From Athripsodes cinereus (lineage: Eukaryota; Arthropoda; Insecta; Trichoptera; Leptoceridae): DNA of 64,000 nt. The notes under the pieces were generated by a model. That model saw only the letters and a list, made by a program, of their open reading frames with translations, searched no databases and was not told the DNA's origin. Positions 33,046 to 45,359 of this stretch are shown piece by piece. The stretch spans positions 9,238,001 to 9,302,000 of the forward strand of contig OX388318.1 of assembly GCA_947579605.1 (NCBI GenBank), written 5' to 3'. The position numbers and the translations under genes are program-made. The first letter of the stretch is position 1. The number at the start of each line of letters is the position of its first letter.

Positions 33046-33777
33046 ACTTTCAATTTATGTCAATAACACCCATGCAACTCTTTATTTTATTTTACAAAAT
33101 GGTGAACCCGCTGACCACCATAAAAGGCTTTCGATAAATTCGTAAAATGGCTTAATTAAATATTAAGTGCAGCCAATTCAGTGATATGGAACCAATTTCA
33201 TAAAAGCTTTATTTTGCACAGTGAGATTGACAATGGCATACTATGAAAAATTAAATTAGATTCTTGGAATATTTAAGTTTAAAATACATTTTTTCTAACA
33301 ACAATTAATTTCTCTGCTCCTTCGAAACCAACCTAACTTTTCCCATCTAAACAATTTTTCGATTCGTAGTCATTTTATTTTGGAACACAATTATATTGAT
33401 TAGTTGAAAGCCTTAAAGGCTTACACAAATTGCCTCATAGCAATACAGACGAAACATAATTTTATTATCACAGAATCAGCGCTCAGATTGGAGAGCTCAA
33501 TAGCTCACTATTACTGTGATTATTTTCTTATTGACATTTACAACGCTCTCTCAAAAGCAAATCATAAATTCTTAATCGGTTTTTATTGCTTTACAGTTTC
33601 ATTGTTATAAAAGTATTATCTTTAATCGCGCATTGCATTTTATTATAAATTTAAAACAATTATTATATTCAGAATGACCATTATAACTATTGAAATCCAG
33701 TAAATTAGCATAGATCGATAAAATAACAAACCATACATAAGTCCCCGACAAAGAATAAATCTCTCATTCTCTCCTGT
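33046..33777. other. AT-rich non-coding DNA
   Basis: No supported feature. Confidence 0.4.
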
Positions 33778-33925
33778 TAGTTTTCAAGTATCTTGTAAAA
33801 GGCAGGTAAAAAATCACGTTGAAGACATTTGACATATCCTATTCTTTATTTATTGACGAGGAGAGAATGACTTGCGTGTTTATCACTTGCAGTTTGTCCG
33901 CTATCTAGTCCAGTCGTCTTAATGG
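33778..33925 (+). mobile_element. GTA-tail SINE, old copy
   Basis: CTTGTAAAAGGCAGGTA, CACGTTGAAGACATTTGACA, GCGTGTTTATCACTTGCAG and TCTTAATGGTATAAATG follow the family order in plus orientation. The 3' TACCCCAC block is mutated beyond recognition. Confidence 0.55.
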
Positions 33926-34782
33926 TATAAATGAATAAATATTTTCAAGATACAGTTTATGCACTTTTAATGCTTTGATTGCACTCCGTGTACATAAATC
34001 TTTATATTTTTAAAACCAATTAAAGTTAAATTTGTGTGATTCTTTTAAATTATCGTTTTCTGGATACAGCGAATGTTCGCTGGGATTAGGCCGTTCAAGT
34101 TTATGTGTGATTGTAATAGATTTTTCTGGTTGTACGAGTATTATGATTAGGGTGAGGATAGTTCTTTGGTAACTTTTATTGCGCATTCTCAAAATGTGGT
34201 CCAGTCAGAACCAACTTCTTTCTTTAAAAGTATGCGTCATTTTCTTTCAGTAAATAGCCATGAATTTAATTAAATCTTATAAACTACTTAAACAAAACCA
34301 TTCACTGAAGCTTCGGGGGATTCTCGTGTAAATAAAATGTTTTCGCGTTCATAAAATCATTTCAAATTTTATTTTATAGCCACGGCAAAACAACGCAATT
34401 ACCTCTCATAAATGTTTCTTCCATTGGTCCAGAGAAAATCTGTTTAATATTTATTATTCTACATATACATATTTATTAGTGATTTCAGGCATACATCTTT
34501 GTTTCTCATTAAAATCATATTGCGCTTGTACATTTATGATACATATAAAGGATGCTGCGGTTTCATTATCACTATGCAAGCGTAAAGCTATGAAACCATC
34601 CGCCTTTTATTGAAATATTTTTTGAGAAATCAAATTTATTTAACAACGTCTGTCAACTTGCTATATTTTTGCGAATTAAACAAAACTATAGCTTGGAATA
34701 AAGACATATTTAACCAAATTGAATTAATTAAAATTAAAACACCTTTTTTATTGTATATCCACTCTGACTTTTTATTGGACGC
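33926..34782. other. AT-rich non-coding DNA
   Basis: No supported feature. Confidence 0.4.
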
Positions 34783-34818
34783 GAGCCGGCTTTCAAGAGC
34801 TTAAGCCCTCATCATCAG
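34783..34818 (-). ncRNA. Hammerhead-ribozyme-like core, possible retroelement remnant
   Basis: Minus reading: CTGATGA (34,812-34,818), one extra U, a stem GAGGGC/GCTCTT closed by TTAA (34,795-34,810), GAAA (34,791-34,794), a self-complementary AGCCGGCT (34,784-34,791) and C at 34,783 at the expected cleavage position. CUGAUGA...GAAA with a very short palindromic stem III is how hammerheads of Penelope-like elements look. Stem I pairs only weakly (GC/GC), and there is one bulge, so activity is doubtful. Confidence 0.3.
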
Positions 34819-35696
34819 GCTAGCGAAAAGTTTTATTTATAATTAATTCAACATGAATTTTCACCATTATTAATTGTGGACGTTGATCCTAGATGTTGTT
34901 TAGCACCCTTGAAGTGATATAATCACAACACGGTGCTATATTAATTATCATATTGTTGTTTATTGGGTCAACTTTAAACACACATTTAGCTTGAGAAGGA
35001 TTTGATGCACTTTTAGCATCTCTGCATAAAATTTCAGTGTGTTTTTCAGCTCACTTCTACATGTTTGAACAACTTAAATATATAATATGCGAATTTCCCG
35101 ATGCAATATATGTATCATACCGCTAATAAATAATGTTAAATGTTTCCACTTAAAACTTCGTAACGTGTCATCTTTCCGTCTATTTCTGATTATGCCGGAT
35201 CTTCTTAGCAAATATTATGTTACGCATAGTTCTGCGCGACACATTACACCGTAAATACAAATAAATTGACTCAACAAATGAATAATTCAAATTACTAAGG
35301 ATAGATACTAAACACGTGTACATAGTTTGTTAAAGCAATAAATCTTATTAGACTTTACATGAATACAAATGACTTTATTTGTTGTCCGACATGCGAACAT
35401 AAGAATCTTCTTTTTATGATTGATCCAATGAATAATACAATACTCTACAAGGTCGTCTAAGAAAAGACTTGCTGGTGATGAAAACACTTTGATTGTAATC
35501 TTTATAGGTATGCTGTGTACGATAAGAGCAAACTTCTTTTTAGTCTTACTATCGTCGCTTGAATACATACCATATGTGATTTCTAAAACAATGTAACGAG
35601 GCTTTCTTATGAAAACTGAATCCAAGTTCTTTGATAAGTCCTAATCCGGTCGATCACGCTCTAAGTCACAAAAATCATTCTATTGATAAATATTAT
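34819..35696. other. AT-rich non-coding DNA
   Basis: The minus frame at 35,308-35,625 (105 codons) shows no domain pattern. Nothing else. Confidence 0.35.
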
Positions 35697-35832
35697 ATAT
35701 TTTATTTTATAGACACACTCACAGAAAACTGACAACACAATACATAAATTACAAACATACAATAAGATCTGGCCAGTTCCCCAATTAAGAGTGTCTACAG
35801 CATGCTCAATCAGAGAATTCAATTAAAGCGTG
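35697..35832 (-). mobile_element. 3' end of non-LTR element (same family as 2945-3349)
   Basis: Plus reading contains CACTCACAGAAAACTGACAA, AGATCTGGCCAGTTCCCC and CTACAGCATGCTCAATCAGA, the complement of 3195-3330 with few differences. Only the 3'UTR remains, and the A tail has shortened to TTTTATTTTAT (complement). Confidence 0.8.
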
Positions 35833-38545
35833 ATTCAATATAAATATAATATATACGTACCTACATTGATAAAATGATGTAGTTATATATGGATGATATC
35901 GATTAAAATTTTAACAAAAACACAGTTTTATTGACTTATTTGCTATTCTCTTTGTTGTTAAACACATTGAAAAAAAAACTAATTAATTATACTGTCAATA
36001 ATATTTCCTATACATTTTTAGTGTAGCTTACATAATCAATGGGAATATTTAAGAAGTAGAGGTGGTATCCTCTATTAGCCTATATACAAATTGTATATAA
36101 CATAACAGTTGCTTACTCTACAAAAGAGATCCGTAATAATATGTACACTTAGTGTATTTTTAGTATTAATAACGTTAATAATTAAAATTCGTCATACGTT
36201 GCACACATAAAATTTCTCGGAAACAATGTTCGACACTACACGATCAAAGAGGCAATACGGTCTCAGCAAATATCTTAATGTAAACTCTGAGGTCATTTGA
36301 CTAAATATTATTATTTTAACGAAATATTTGTCAGACGAATCGAGTGATACAGTGATATTCACGACAAAAACATATTGCAAGTGAGATTCTCGACGTGACA
36401 GATCGGACAGCTTTTTTTTTGATCAGACAGTTTGTAATTTTCCCCCCATGTATCACGATGGTATATAATTATGTATGTTCAAATATCCTTTGACTATATT
36501 TCGAGATACATGTAATGATATGCTAAACATGTTTGAATAATGAATTGCTAGGATTGCTTACTGAAACATTCTATATCATAAATAAAACAATTATAGTACT
36601 ATGTATATCGCATACATTGGCGTCTGTGTAACGAAATGGGACAAAACATTAATATCGTTTTAGTAAAATCTCACGATTGGAATGATATCGCAGTACTCCT
36701 TTGAAGTAAAAAACGCCTTTTTTGATCTAGCATACGTGTTTAGAAAATTATACTACTACATTATTTTAATATCACAGAAAATTGTGGGAATTTTACACAT
36801 GATTTTTGTTTTGTAATTGGCGCCAATATTTTCAACCTGTGTTGAATTTTAATTTTCACTTTAATCACAACTACTGCTAAATTCGTTTTATTTTTTCGAG
36901 AATTTCCTATACATGCGTGGAGTACTAATCTAAAACTAGAATTTGTGAATAAAAGTTATGTTATTTATTATATTGTTCACGTGAAGTTGAATCACATAGT
37001 TGGATTGAATAACAAAACGAGCATTCTTCTACTACTTCATTATTATCTCTTCTGTTGTCCATTTTATAAAAAAAATCTTGATTCCCAATACTGTGAAAGC
37101 ATTATTTTCTACTATGAATCATAGAACTCTAGATTTTTATTCATCCAAAAGTAATGTTTTCATACACTATATTCAGTAACTTTAGCATGATACTTGATAC
37201 CTTTCTTACCCAGATGAAATTAAAATCTCTTAGTACATCTAATTAATTTATAAAACCATATTAAGGCATACGAGTAATTTTTCAAAATATCGAGAATTTC
37301 TGAGAAGAAAAATCTTCATTTTGTATGTGACACAATACGAGTATGTATAAAAAATAAAGAAATCCTTCCAGAACTCTAGAGTTGCTTTATAGATATTTAC
37401 TCAGTTCTATAGAGAACTTTAAATATAAGGAATAGTGGTCGTGATGACTTATGGTATTTTTTCTCCATTAAGACATTAACGAATTTGTTATTTTATATCT
37501 AAATTTTTCTTATTGAATTCAATCCATTGACTGTGAAAATATTATTTTAACTTTTGACAAAGCTAAAGGGTCTATATGAGTGCAGCTGGATATGTTTACA
37601 CAGCAGAGGTCGGAATGTAAACAGAATTATTGACGATTCTGCGGATCTCTGAAACGCTTCGCTGGTAGATTAATCAGCCAATTTGATGTTCAAATATTTT
37701 TTTTAATAAAATCAATAATTCTGTTGAATAAGTAAACGTCGGTAAAATATTTTTTAAATATTTGTTTTTGACCGCACTTCATTAATTTTGTTTGACCAAA
37801 ATAAACAAAAAAGAATACAACGTACCTACCAATAATATTTTTTATCAATTGGTAAAAATAAGTAAGTATTATCATTTTTTAAATGAATTACAAAAAAATA
37901 TATTTTACGTCATATGAAAAGCTTACACACAAAAGCACATCGTTCCATTTTTTTGCAATTATTTAAATATGAATACAGAAATGTTGGTATGTTCGCTGGT
38001 TACACTATTGCTTAACCGATACAATAAATATGTATCTGACTCCATCTTTGAATAAATCAATTTTAAATACCTGATTTAGTAGGTACCAATTACTTTTTTT
38101 AGTAGAAAAAGAAATGTTCTGTTTTCTTTTTTTCAATGTTCTAGGACTGATGTACTATGTGAACCCTTCATAATTATGTTGATATGGATTGAAAATTATG
38201 TAGGATGTGAAATTATGTAGGATGTGAAATAAAGCCGCAAAATGAAAAGAAATGTGAATAGTTACTTTATTATTATTGAGATATTATTTTTCATTTAAAT
38301 ATGTATTTGTCCTTTATGGTTACGTTCATTTGCTTTCGTTGTTTTTAACTATGTAACCATCCTATTGCTTTCAAAATCATATTATGCAAAAAAATGTACA
38401 TACCTACACATATTTTTTTCATATTTAGTACTCGTACCAGAAAACCTTCCAAAGTTTATTTAATGTACTCTTTTTATTTTTTTTATTTTCTTCTTCACTG
38501 TATATTGGTTACAATATTTCAAATTAGTACAAAGTATCATAAAAA
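35833..38545. other. AT-rich non-coding DNA
   Basis: No exon, RNA gene or identifiable repeat. A GC-richer patch at 37,560-37,680 has no recognisable content. Confidence 0.4.
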
Positions 38546-38614
38546 TATCAGTTATACAATTCAATACACAGGGTGACTTTATCGCTAGAAAGCGATGTCT
38601 TCCAAATAACTATG
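38546..38614 (-). mobile_element. LINE 3'-UTR fragment (family of 51,440)
   Basis: GGGTGACTTTATCGCTAGAA and GCGATGTCTTCCAAATAAC match the GGGCGAGTTTATCGC... CGATATCTTCCAAC block of the family at 51,540-51,580. A short old fragment. Confidence 0.5.
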
Positions 38615-38650
38615 TGATATAGAAATATATAGATACATGGTAGGTACCCA

Positions 38651-39170
38651 CGTAGGTACTTCTGGTAGGTACGTCTGGACTCAGCATCAGGACAAAATGT
38701 CGCTTGTTCAATGCGTGCATCATCCCAATCCTTCTATATGGCTGCGAGTCTTGGCACTTAACCAAGGCTCAAGAGCGGAAGATACTAAGCTTTGAAAACA
38801 AGTGTCTTAGAAGGATTTTGGATGTCAGATGGTATGAACATGTTACAAATGATGCTGTGCGCCGGCGCACCCAGCAGAGACCTGTAATCTCCGTAATACA
38901 AGAGAGACGATGGTCCTGGCTGGGACATGTTTTGAGAATGCCCAATGATAGTTGGCCAAAAAGAGCACTGTTTTTCCGTCCGCAGGGGTTCCGTCGGCCC
39001 GGGCGTCCCTCTTTCACAATACACCGTTCCTATGACAACGATATCAGAGCGCAAGGAATGTCGTGGGAAGAGGTGACGCAATTGGCACAGAGACGCTCTG
39101 AATGGAGGAGGCTGGTTTCTGCCCTGTGCTCCCGAGAGGAGCGTTGAGGGCGATGATGATGATGATGATG
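38651..39170 (+). mobile_element. RTE-A LINE, 5'-truncated, most complete copy
   Basis: Flanked by AGGTACCCA (38,642-38,650 and 39,171-39,179). It ends with the protein stop at 39,147, then GGGCG and six GATs. This is the longest RTE-A copy in the window and the reference for the fragments at 17.1, 22.6, 47.8, 49.1 and 63.8 kb. Its intact frame and perfect duplication show a recent insertion. Confidence 0.9.
38671..39147 (+). pseudogene. RTE-A protein C-terminus, post-reverse-transcriptase region
   Basis: Continuous frame through TKCRLFNACIIPILLYGCES, then the post-RT domain KILSFENKCLRRILDVRWYE and VISVIQERRWSWLGHVLRMP, where RW.WLGH..RMP is the hallmark of LINE C-termini. GFRRPGRPSFTIHRSYDNDI follows, and it ends SALCSREER. 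The YADD catalytic box and endonuclease are missing. In-frame codons continue left of the first usable start, so the fragment has no native start codon. Confidence 0.85.
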
Positions 39171-39179
39171 AGGTACCCA

Positions 39180-39779
39180 TAGAAAATCATGACATACGGT
39201 AGCGGCTGAACAGTCAAAACAAAGGCATATTTGATGATATCACAGATCATTTGATCATCATTTCTCTGTTGATCCGAATAGTTTAGTTATATTATATGTT
39301 GTACTGAATGCCCAACTACAGCTGTAGGTAGATGTGATATCAGAAGGCTGATTTCAATTAATGTTTGTTGTGTGTGGGCACAAATGACCCCCCATTGCCT
39401 GTTGCAGTAAGCTTTCTAATAATGTTTTATCATTATTAGAAATATCAAGTAATTTTAAATCATTAAATTTGGTAAACATGAAAATTAAATAAACATTCTC
39501 TGAGGTATTTTTGTTTCATCATTGAAGGAGACCCACCGACTACCCGGATAGCGCAGAAGTGTGGGGACTTCCATTTATCCGAATTCTACACTGCACAAAG
39601 TTTGTCCACACCGGAGGCGCCATAGTAGGCAGCGAGGGGCTGGCCGGCCAAAAAAAAACATCTTGTTTCATCAGAATATAACTTATAACGATTTTCACTT
39701 CTTTTTTTATATATGTTTCAAGAAACAAAATGAATGACAGACAATTAGTTCGGCGCTGTTTAATAGATTATCCATTTCA
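39180..39779. other. Non-coding; unidentified GC-richer patch
   Basis: 39,540-39,660 is GC-richer (GCGCAGAAGTGTGGGGAC, GAGGGGCTGGCCGGCC) but has no recognised family. It may be LINE-derived, given the LINE remnant just to the right. Confidence 0.3.
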
Positions 39780-40030
39780 AGGGTGCTCTGTTGGAAGGGA
39801 GATATCTATAATGCACCTGAACGTTGTTAAAGATTGATTTTCGTTCAAAGGTCATCGGGGAGTCGATTCCAGACGGGTCCCCCGACACTAAAAACCCTGT
39901 CGTAGAAGCATTTCTCGTCTAGTTGTTGGTAGATATTTTAGTCGAGCGTAAGGGGTGCTCTACTTGTAGGTGTTTTGAGAACACAGAGCTCGGAAATTGA
40001 CTGAGGTGCCATATAATTCAGAAATTTGAA
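39780..40030 (-). mobile_element. LINE C-terminal coding remnant
   Basis: Minus reading gives PYARLKYLPTTRREMLL, then after a frameshift VWNRLPDDL, the typical end of CR1/Jockey-group LINE proteins (P.AR..Y.P.TR...L......G..LWN.LP.DL). Stops and frameshifts show it is dead. It is not the same family as RTE-A. Confidence 0.55.
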
Positions 40031-40674
40031 GATCATAAGTCACAATTTGTATTGTAAACATACTTATATTTTTCTCAATGATATTAACATTATTTTAAAA
40101 AAAGATCCACGAAAACCACTGGTGCATATACCTAATTATATTATTGTTATGATAATAGTATAATATCATTAAAAAAAATCTGTAAAATCCTAGCACCTTT
40201 AATAACTCTTACTTCAATATTGTTGAAATTTAATTTATAGTGATTCATTGAGTGGTAGACATAATACCACTATGAAGTCATTATGATACTGCGGTCAAAT
40301 TAACTTTCTTTGTTATATTAATTTACAAATGTCATCGATCAACTGTAAAACAAGAAATAGACATATACCAGACAAGCAAGACTATGAAGTAATGCTCTTT
40401 GATAAGTTGTAGCTAGAAATAACAGGAGATAAGAAACCCCACGCCTCCAGGCACAAAAACATCAAGTTCATAACACTACACTAAATACCTACATACTATT
40501 TATATCTCACGATTAATCAAAAATGACACATTTTTATCATTTACAGAGGACTAAAATGCATTCAAATTTTATTATAACAAATATGTTATACATTATATTA
40601 TATCTCCTATATTCATACATGTATAACGTTAGTCCAGACATTAGTATGTATGTAATTATGTAAATTATTTATCC
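40031..40674. other. AT-rich non-coding DNA
   Basis: Nothing recognised. Confidence 0.4.
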
Positions 40675-40870
40675 GTCCATCCAATTTCAGGCCTCTCCCA
40701 TAAGTGAGGTAGCCAGTAGAGCAATTGCTTGTAATAAAGATGCAAATCATCCTCTTCATGCCAATAAACGTTAACATATTCAAGATGGGTTGCATACCTT
40801 ATCGCTGAACTTAAGATGTTAAATGTCTTAAAACGTGATGTTTTACGAAAACCTTCTTTTAACAGGACAC
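40675..40870 (-). mobile_element. GTA-tail SINE, intermediate-age copy
   Basis: Plus reading: CCTCTCCCATAAGTGAGGTA, GCCAGTAGAGCAATTGC, CATCCTCTTCATGCCAAT, TTCAAGATGGGTTGCATACC, TTATCGCTGAACTTAAGATG and TTTAACAGGACACTTTTAAA, in family order for a minus-strand copy. Full 3' end, 5' ~40 bp lost. Confidence 0.75.
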
Positions 40871-41133
40871 TTTTAAAATTGAAAAAAATAGTGGAACCCC
40901 TATTTTCTACTCTGCAGTACCTACTTCACTGTGTTGTCATATTATATAGACTTTTTTTGACATTGAAGATAAAATTATCTCCAAACTTGTCCGATTGTGA
41001 CAGCAGTAGACCTACTGAGTAATATCTCTCCACGTGTGTTTGTTCTATGCTAAAAACTTTTGATTTTGAGCATTTGATTTTTCAGATATATTAAATTTTG
41101 ATTTGTTAATTTGATGGATGTTATAATTAATGT

Positions 41134-41390
41134 TACTACTACTACTACTATACCATCACGGCATATCCCACAAGTGGGGTAGCCAGCAGATCAGCTGCAC
41201 GTAAGAAACATGCAAACTGTCCTCTTCGTGCCAATATAAAATCAAGACATTCAGGATGGGTGGCAAGCCTCATCGCTGAATTTAAGATGTAAAATATCTT
41301 ATTTTTTTCGAACACCTGCCTTTTACAGGACACTCGAAAACTTACGCAGAAGAGTGGGAGACCAATTCTTTACCGGGTGCTCCACGGGAA
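41134..41390 (-). mobile_element. GTA-tail SINE, young copy with 9-bp duplication
   Basis: Flanked by AATTAATGT (41,125-41,133 and 41,391-41,399). The tail (TAC)n at 41,134-41,151 is followed by the complete element. It differs from the 59.5-kb copy at only about five positions over ~236 bp, so the family was active recently. Confidence 0.9.
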
Positions 41391-41399
41391 AATTAATGT

Positions 41400-43799
41400 A
41401 AATACATGTATTTAATATTATATTGTGAACTAATTCACAGAAACTAGGGTTACAATATAAATTTTCCAAAGGCACCACACATAGATTCATGATAATAATA
41501 TATTGTGGTTTGGATGTTCTGTATACTGTTATACACACATGCCAAATCCATTTACTGTTGCAACTGATGCTGTGAAATTAATACCACCAATGGTTAAATC
41601 TCTTTGAAAACAGATAACATTTCTAACATTCTCGCAAACCACACTGCTCTGAAACTCATGCCAATTGAAAACTAATACTACTCGTATACAGTGTGGTCCT
41701 ACAGCGTAATGTAAAATTCTCTAGTTCGCTCTTTTGGCACAGATTGGTTATATTTCGTTTTACTCGTAGATTTTATAACGCTGTAACTTTCATTTGGTTT
41801 GCGGATAAACTTGGCTTAACGCCTTATGATAATTTGTTGTGTAAACTGAAATACTTCTACATGTTTTTGAATTTCATTCGTAGCGTAATGTAACATTTGA
41901 GTAGGCACTTATAAAATGTGAAGCTATCTAACGCGGCATTCAAAAATTGAAGTCATTCACCTGTCAACGTTCTTCATACATTATTCTTTATTATTTGGGC
42001 ATTTTTGAAGCGTATAAGTATTATCTACGCACCCCAATCGCGAAGATGCGTGAAGGGATGTATAGATGAAAGTTAATTTTCTCTGCTGAGTGAGTTAAAC
42101 TCTACAAATATTTTTTGAAATATTAATATTAACTATTTAGTGTTAATCAATCAGTATGATATTTGGCATGAGAGACAATCAACGGAATATTTCGATAATT
42201 TTTTCTATTGGTCCTTATTCATAATCTTTAAATAATTCAAATAGAAATAAAATGGCTTCATTATTTCTTGTTGTAACAATATGCAACGCGAGCTTTAGAA
42301 ACATGGGAATACTTCCCTATAAATGCTGTCTTTAAATTTTACGTTTAGAATGAGTTTAATATAACCAATTATTTTCCAAGTTGAAAACGATGACAACATT
42401 AAAAGATATAGTAAAATCGATTTGTTCCAATCAATCTAGCAAATAATAGCCCTATGAACCATGATTGTCACAATACTACCTACGTAGCGATGATTTTGTT
42501 CATTGAGTATCTATGTAAGGTTTACTATATGTCACTAATAAAAATAATAATCTTGTACTATTGTAATAATCTTTGATAATAAATTCAGTGTGATAACAAA
42601 CAAATATAATTAAAGATTATTATATATAATTGTCAGAGTCCCATGGTTATTGACATCCGGTGTATGTTTGAGAATAGTTCCCAAACTATACGTATTCACA
42701 CAATCAAGAGAAGTTTTTGATAAGATTTACTTTAAATGTTTGATAATTTATTGTCAATGTTCTGATATATTCTGGCAGTAGACTTGACCTTCTATCAGTG
42801 AATGCTTATCAAAATTGTAAATGTATCAACCAAAAAATAATACAAAAATTCGCTTAAATGAAATCTCTAAAAATATTTATATAATGTAGACATTTTATTG
42901 AAAATCATGTCTAAATCTTGGAGCATTAGCTCATAGAAAAATGGTGTAACGCTATCTTTAATAACGAACTTAAATAAATTTCTGACTATTTTCTGTTAAA
43001 TTTTCTCCTTAATTATGAATATGTATTTTAAAAATAAATAAATTTGTAAGATAATAAATGATTTAAATATTTTTATGAAATATTTTGTTACTTATTTTGA
43101 AAGTTTGAAATTAAGTATAATGGCGATTTAGAGTGCTGTCTTTATAAGTCCGCAGGTAGCCCTTTTTTCCAGAATTTTCCATGATTATAGAGGTGGATGT
43201 AATGATATTAAATAGAATGGTTAGCATTATGTTTGGCATTTATTTATTTAGGAACATATGTGTATGTAGAAATAGGTAAGCATGTATAAAAAATCGTAGC
43301 TTCAAACTCCGCAGTAATAATTCACTGTCAAGCAGAAACAAATCACTTGAGTTGTAGTGGGTCGCCTAATTAATTTCCATAAAGCAAAAACACTCGACTT
43401 TCTCCCTAAGTTTGTTTTTCAAAACCCGTAGTAGGTAGGTACATGAATTGGTACTATGTCTGAAATAAATTTGAACAAAAAATATGTTCGACTTAAAAGT
43501 TCCCTGCATTAATATTATTATTATTGTTGTTGGAGTGTCCGTACACTACCACTAGGCATCCAATTAAATTGGCTCATTTCATAGAATTAAATCAGAACAA
43601 CAGAACAATTCTATATACTATGTATTCTGCTAAGTTATGGTTTGCCATCAAGAAACTAGATATAAAGGATGCCTCTTGTATATTTTCTTCGTTTCGTATT
43701 TTTTCAAATCTAAATCATGATTTTGGAGTAACCTATTAATGAATTTGTTAGCACGCAGAATAATATTTTTACAATAAAAAAAAATAAGAAAATGTCAAA
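41400..43799. other. AT-rich non-coding DNA
   Basis: No exon or RNA gene. A 12-bp direct repeat AGCGTAATGTAA at 41,703 and 41,883 is the only structure noticed; the sequence between does not resemble a known element. Confidence 0.35.
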
Positions 43800-44058
43800 A
43801 TGGCAGTTTGCGTGTTCAGGTGGAAAGAATGAATGAGGACAGAATGACAAAAAAATATATGGCTGAGAGGAATGGATTTAGGAAATGTGGCCATCCAACG
43901 ATTAAATGTCAAGATTATACAAACTAAACCCTCCAGGATGGATATTCGCTGCGCACATTGTTTTGAAGAACATGCATGCGGAATTGTATGACAATGATAC
44001 AATCGAAAAGTGTATGCAAGGATAAAAGTAAATGGTGCTCAACCCTTTCTGCCTCCCC
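43800..44058 (+). mobile_element. RTE-B-like LINE C-terminus, decayed
   Basis: The plus strand reads LRVQVERMNEDRMTKKYMAE, RNGFRKCGHPTIKCQD and, in another frame after a short deletion, RTCMRNCMTMIQSKSVCKDK then SKWCSTLSASPKGK. This parallels the RTE-B protein end (GRP..W.D, RACIKNWM, EEAKEVCKD, SAYP.GK). The conserved RP of GRPT is HP here. Several mutations; no active frame. Confidence 0.65.
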
Positions 44059-44094
44059 AAAAGGAAAGAATATAGAAAACAACAAAATACTATT

Positions 44095-44121
44095 TATTAT
44101 TTATTTATTTATTTATTTATT
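44095..44121. repeat. (ATTT)n microsatellite
   Basis: Tetranucleotide array following the LINE end at 44,058; probably its expanded tail region. Confidence 0.8.
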
Positions 44122-44123
44122 AA

Positions 44124-44214
44124 TTATGAATAGTAAAATATATCTTATATATAAAATATTAATTAAGATATATTTTACTATTCATAATACTAAATATGAA
44201 TAGTAAAATATATC
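44124..44214. repeat. Perfect 24-bp hairpin plus a third half-copy
   Basis: TTATGAATAGTAAAATATATC+TTA (44,124-44,147) is exactly complementary to 44,164-44,187. A third copy of TATGAATAGTAAAATATATC in direct orientation lies at 44,195-44,214. The three-fold arrangement suggests template switching or a small fold-back duplication rather than a transposon. Confidence 0.8.
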
Positions 44215-44688
44215 ATTGTTTTAAATAAGAAATTGATAGTGTTTTCACTTCCCGCAATGCTGTTTCAATAAATTATATATTATATATTTGGTTCATCCCT
44301 GTTGTGTTGCATTCTTCATCAATTGGAAACGGTACCAACTTATTAGGCTTATAATGGTTTTTGCCCTTAATACCGTAACGAAGTAACGCATTATACTGCT
44401 ACATAATATTGTTGGCAACTACTAGATAGATACTCCTATTGCCTTCATCCTAGTTACATTGTATCTCTTCCTCATGTCTCGGATGTCAAATTAAATTTGA
44501 TATCAACACTTCTTTTTTATCATTATTCCGTGACCATCAATATTCTTCGGATGCAGCCACGTTTGAATAATTTGTAGAAATGCTTTTTATCCGTCCTTAT
44601 TGAATTTATTGAGTGATTGTCATTATCTTTCTCAAACGTTTCAATCGTTTATTTTAAAACATTATTACAGTATATTGTTATAAAAAAT

Positions 44689-44950
44689 CCTATTACTACT
44701 ACTAATATACCATCACGGCATATCCCACATGTGGGGTAGCCAGCAGAACAGCTGCATATAATGAACATACAAGCTGTCCTCTCCATCCCAATATAAAATC
44801 AAGACATTCACGATGAGTGGCAAACCTCATCGCTGAGTTTCATATATAAAATATCTTAATTTTTTCGAACACTTGCCTTTTACAGGACACTCGAAAACTT
44901 ACGGAAAAGAGTGGGAGGCCAATTCTTTACTGGGTAGGTACTCCAGGGGA
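44689..44950 (-). mobile_element. GTA-tail SINE, young copy with 10-bp duplication
   Basis: Flanked by TATAAAAAAT (44,679-44,688 and 44,951-44,960). The tail TATTACTACTACTAATAT is followed by the element with ACATGTGGGG in place of ACAAGTGGGG and about 15 other differences from the 41.1-kb copy. Confidence 0.85.
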
Positions 44951-44984
44951 TATAAAAAATATATGTTATAAAAAATCATCTCCT

Positions 44985-45086
44985 TGAATATCTTATTAGC
45001 ACTTAGAGGACGACTTTATGTTTACTATATTCGGTAATTAGTCAGGTGGCTTCCCTACTTATGCAATATGCCGTGATGGTATAGAT
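44985..45086 (+). mobile_element. GTA-tail SINE fragment, cut by a hAT insertion
   Basis: GAATATCTTATTAGCACTTA, GAGGACGACTTTATGTTTAC, GGTGGCTTCCCTACTTATG and ATATGCCGTGATGGTATAG follow the family's 3' half in plus orientation. The hAT-like element at 45,087 sits exactly in the terminal GTATAGAT. Confidence 0.7.
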
Positions 45087-45351
45087 CAGGGGTCGGCAAC
45101 CTTTTAGCTGTGGTGTGCCAAGCCACTCTACCAATATGATTCAGGGTGCCGCCTTAATTCTAAATCATATAATGGGGTTCTAGAGGAGAAGAATTTTATA
45201 TCAAACATATTTATTAAAAAAATAACATAAAATTCTAACATAAATTAATTTTTTTTAATGCGAACCTTGTCCCTGATTACTTTGTAGAGTGCCATTCAGA
45301 ACCCCATCGCGTGCCAAGCCTGGCACGCGTGCCATAGGTTGCCGACGCCTG
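45087..45351. mobile_element. hAT-like MITE with perfect 8-bp duplication
   Basis: Ends CAGGGGTCGGCAACC and GGTTGCCGACGCCTG are inverted repeats, and GTATAGAT flanks both sides (45,079-45,086, 45,352-45,359). TIR, 8-bp duplication and 265-bp length identify a non-autonomous hAT. It inserted into an older SINE, which dates the two events relative to each other. Confidence 0.9.
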
Positions 45352-45359
45352 GTATAGAT

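Noticed and set aside
41703..41894. 12-bp direct repeats AGCGTAATGTAA 168 bp apart
   Set aside because: The enclosed sequence has no tail, inverted ends or similarity to any repeat here, so a target duplication is not supported.
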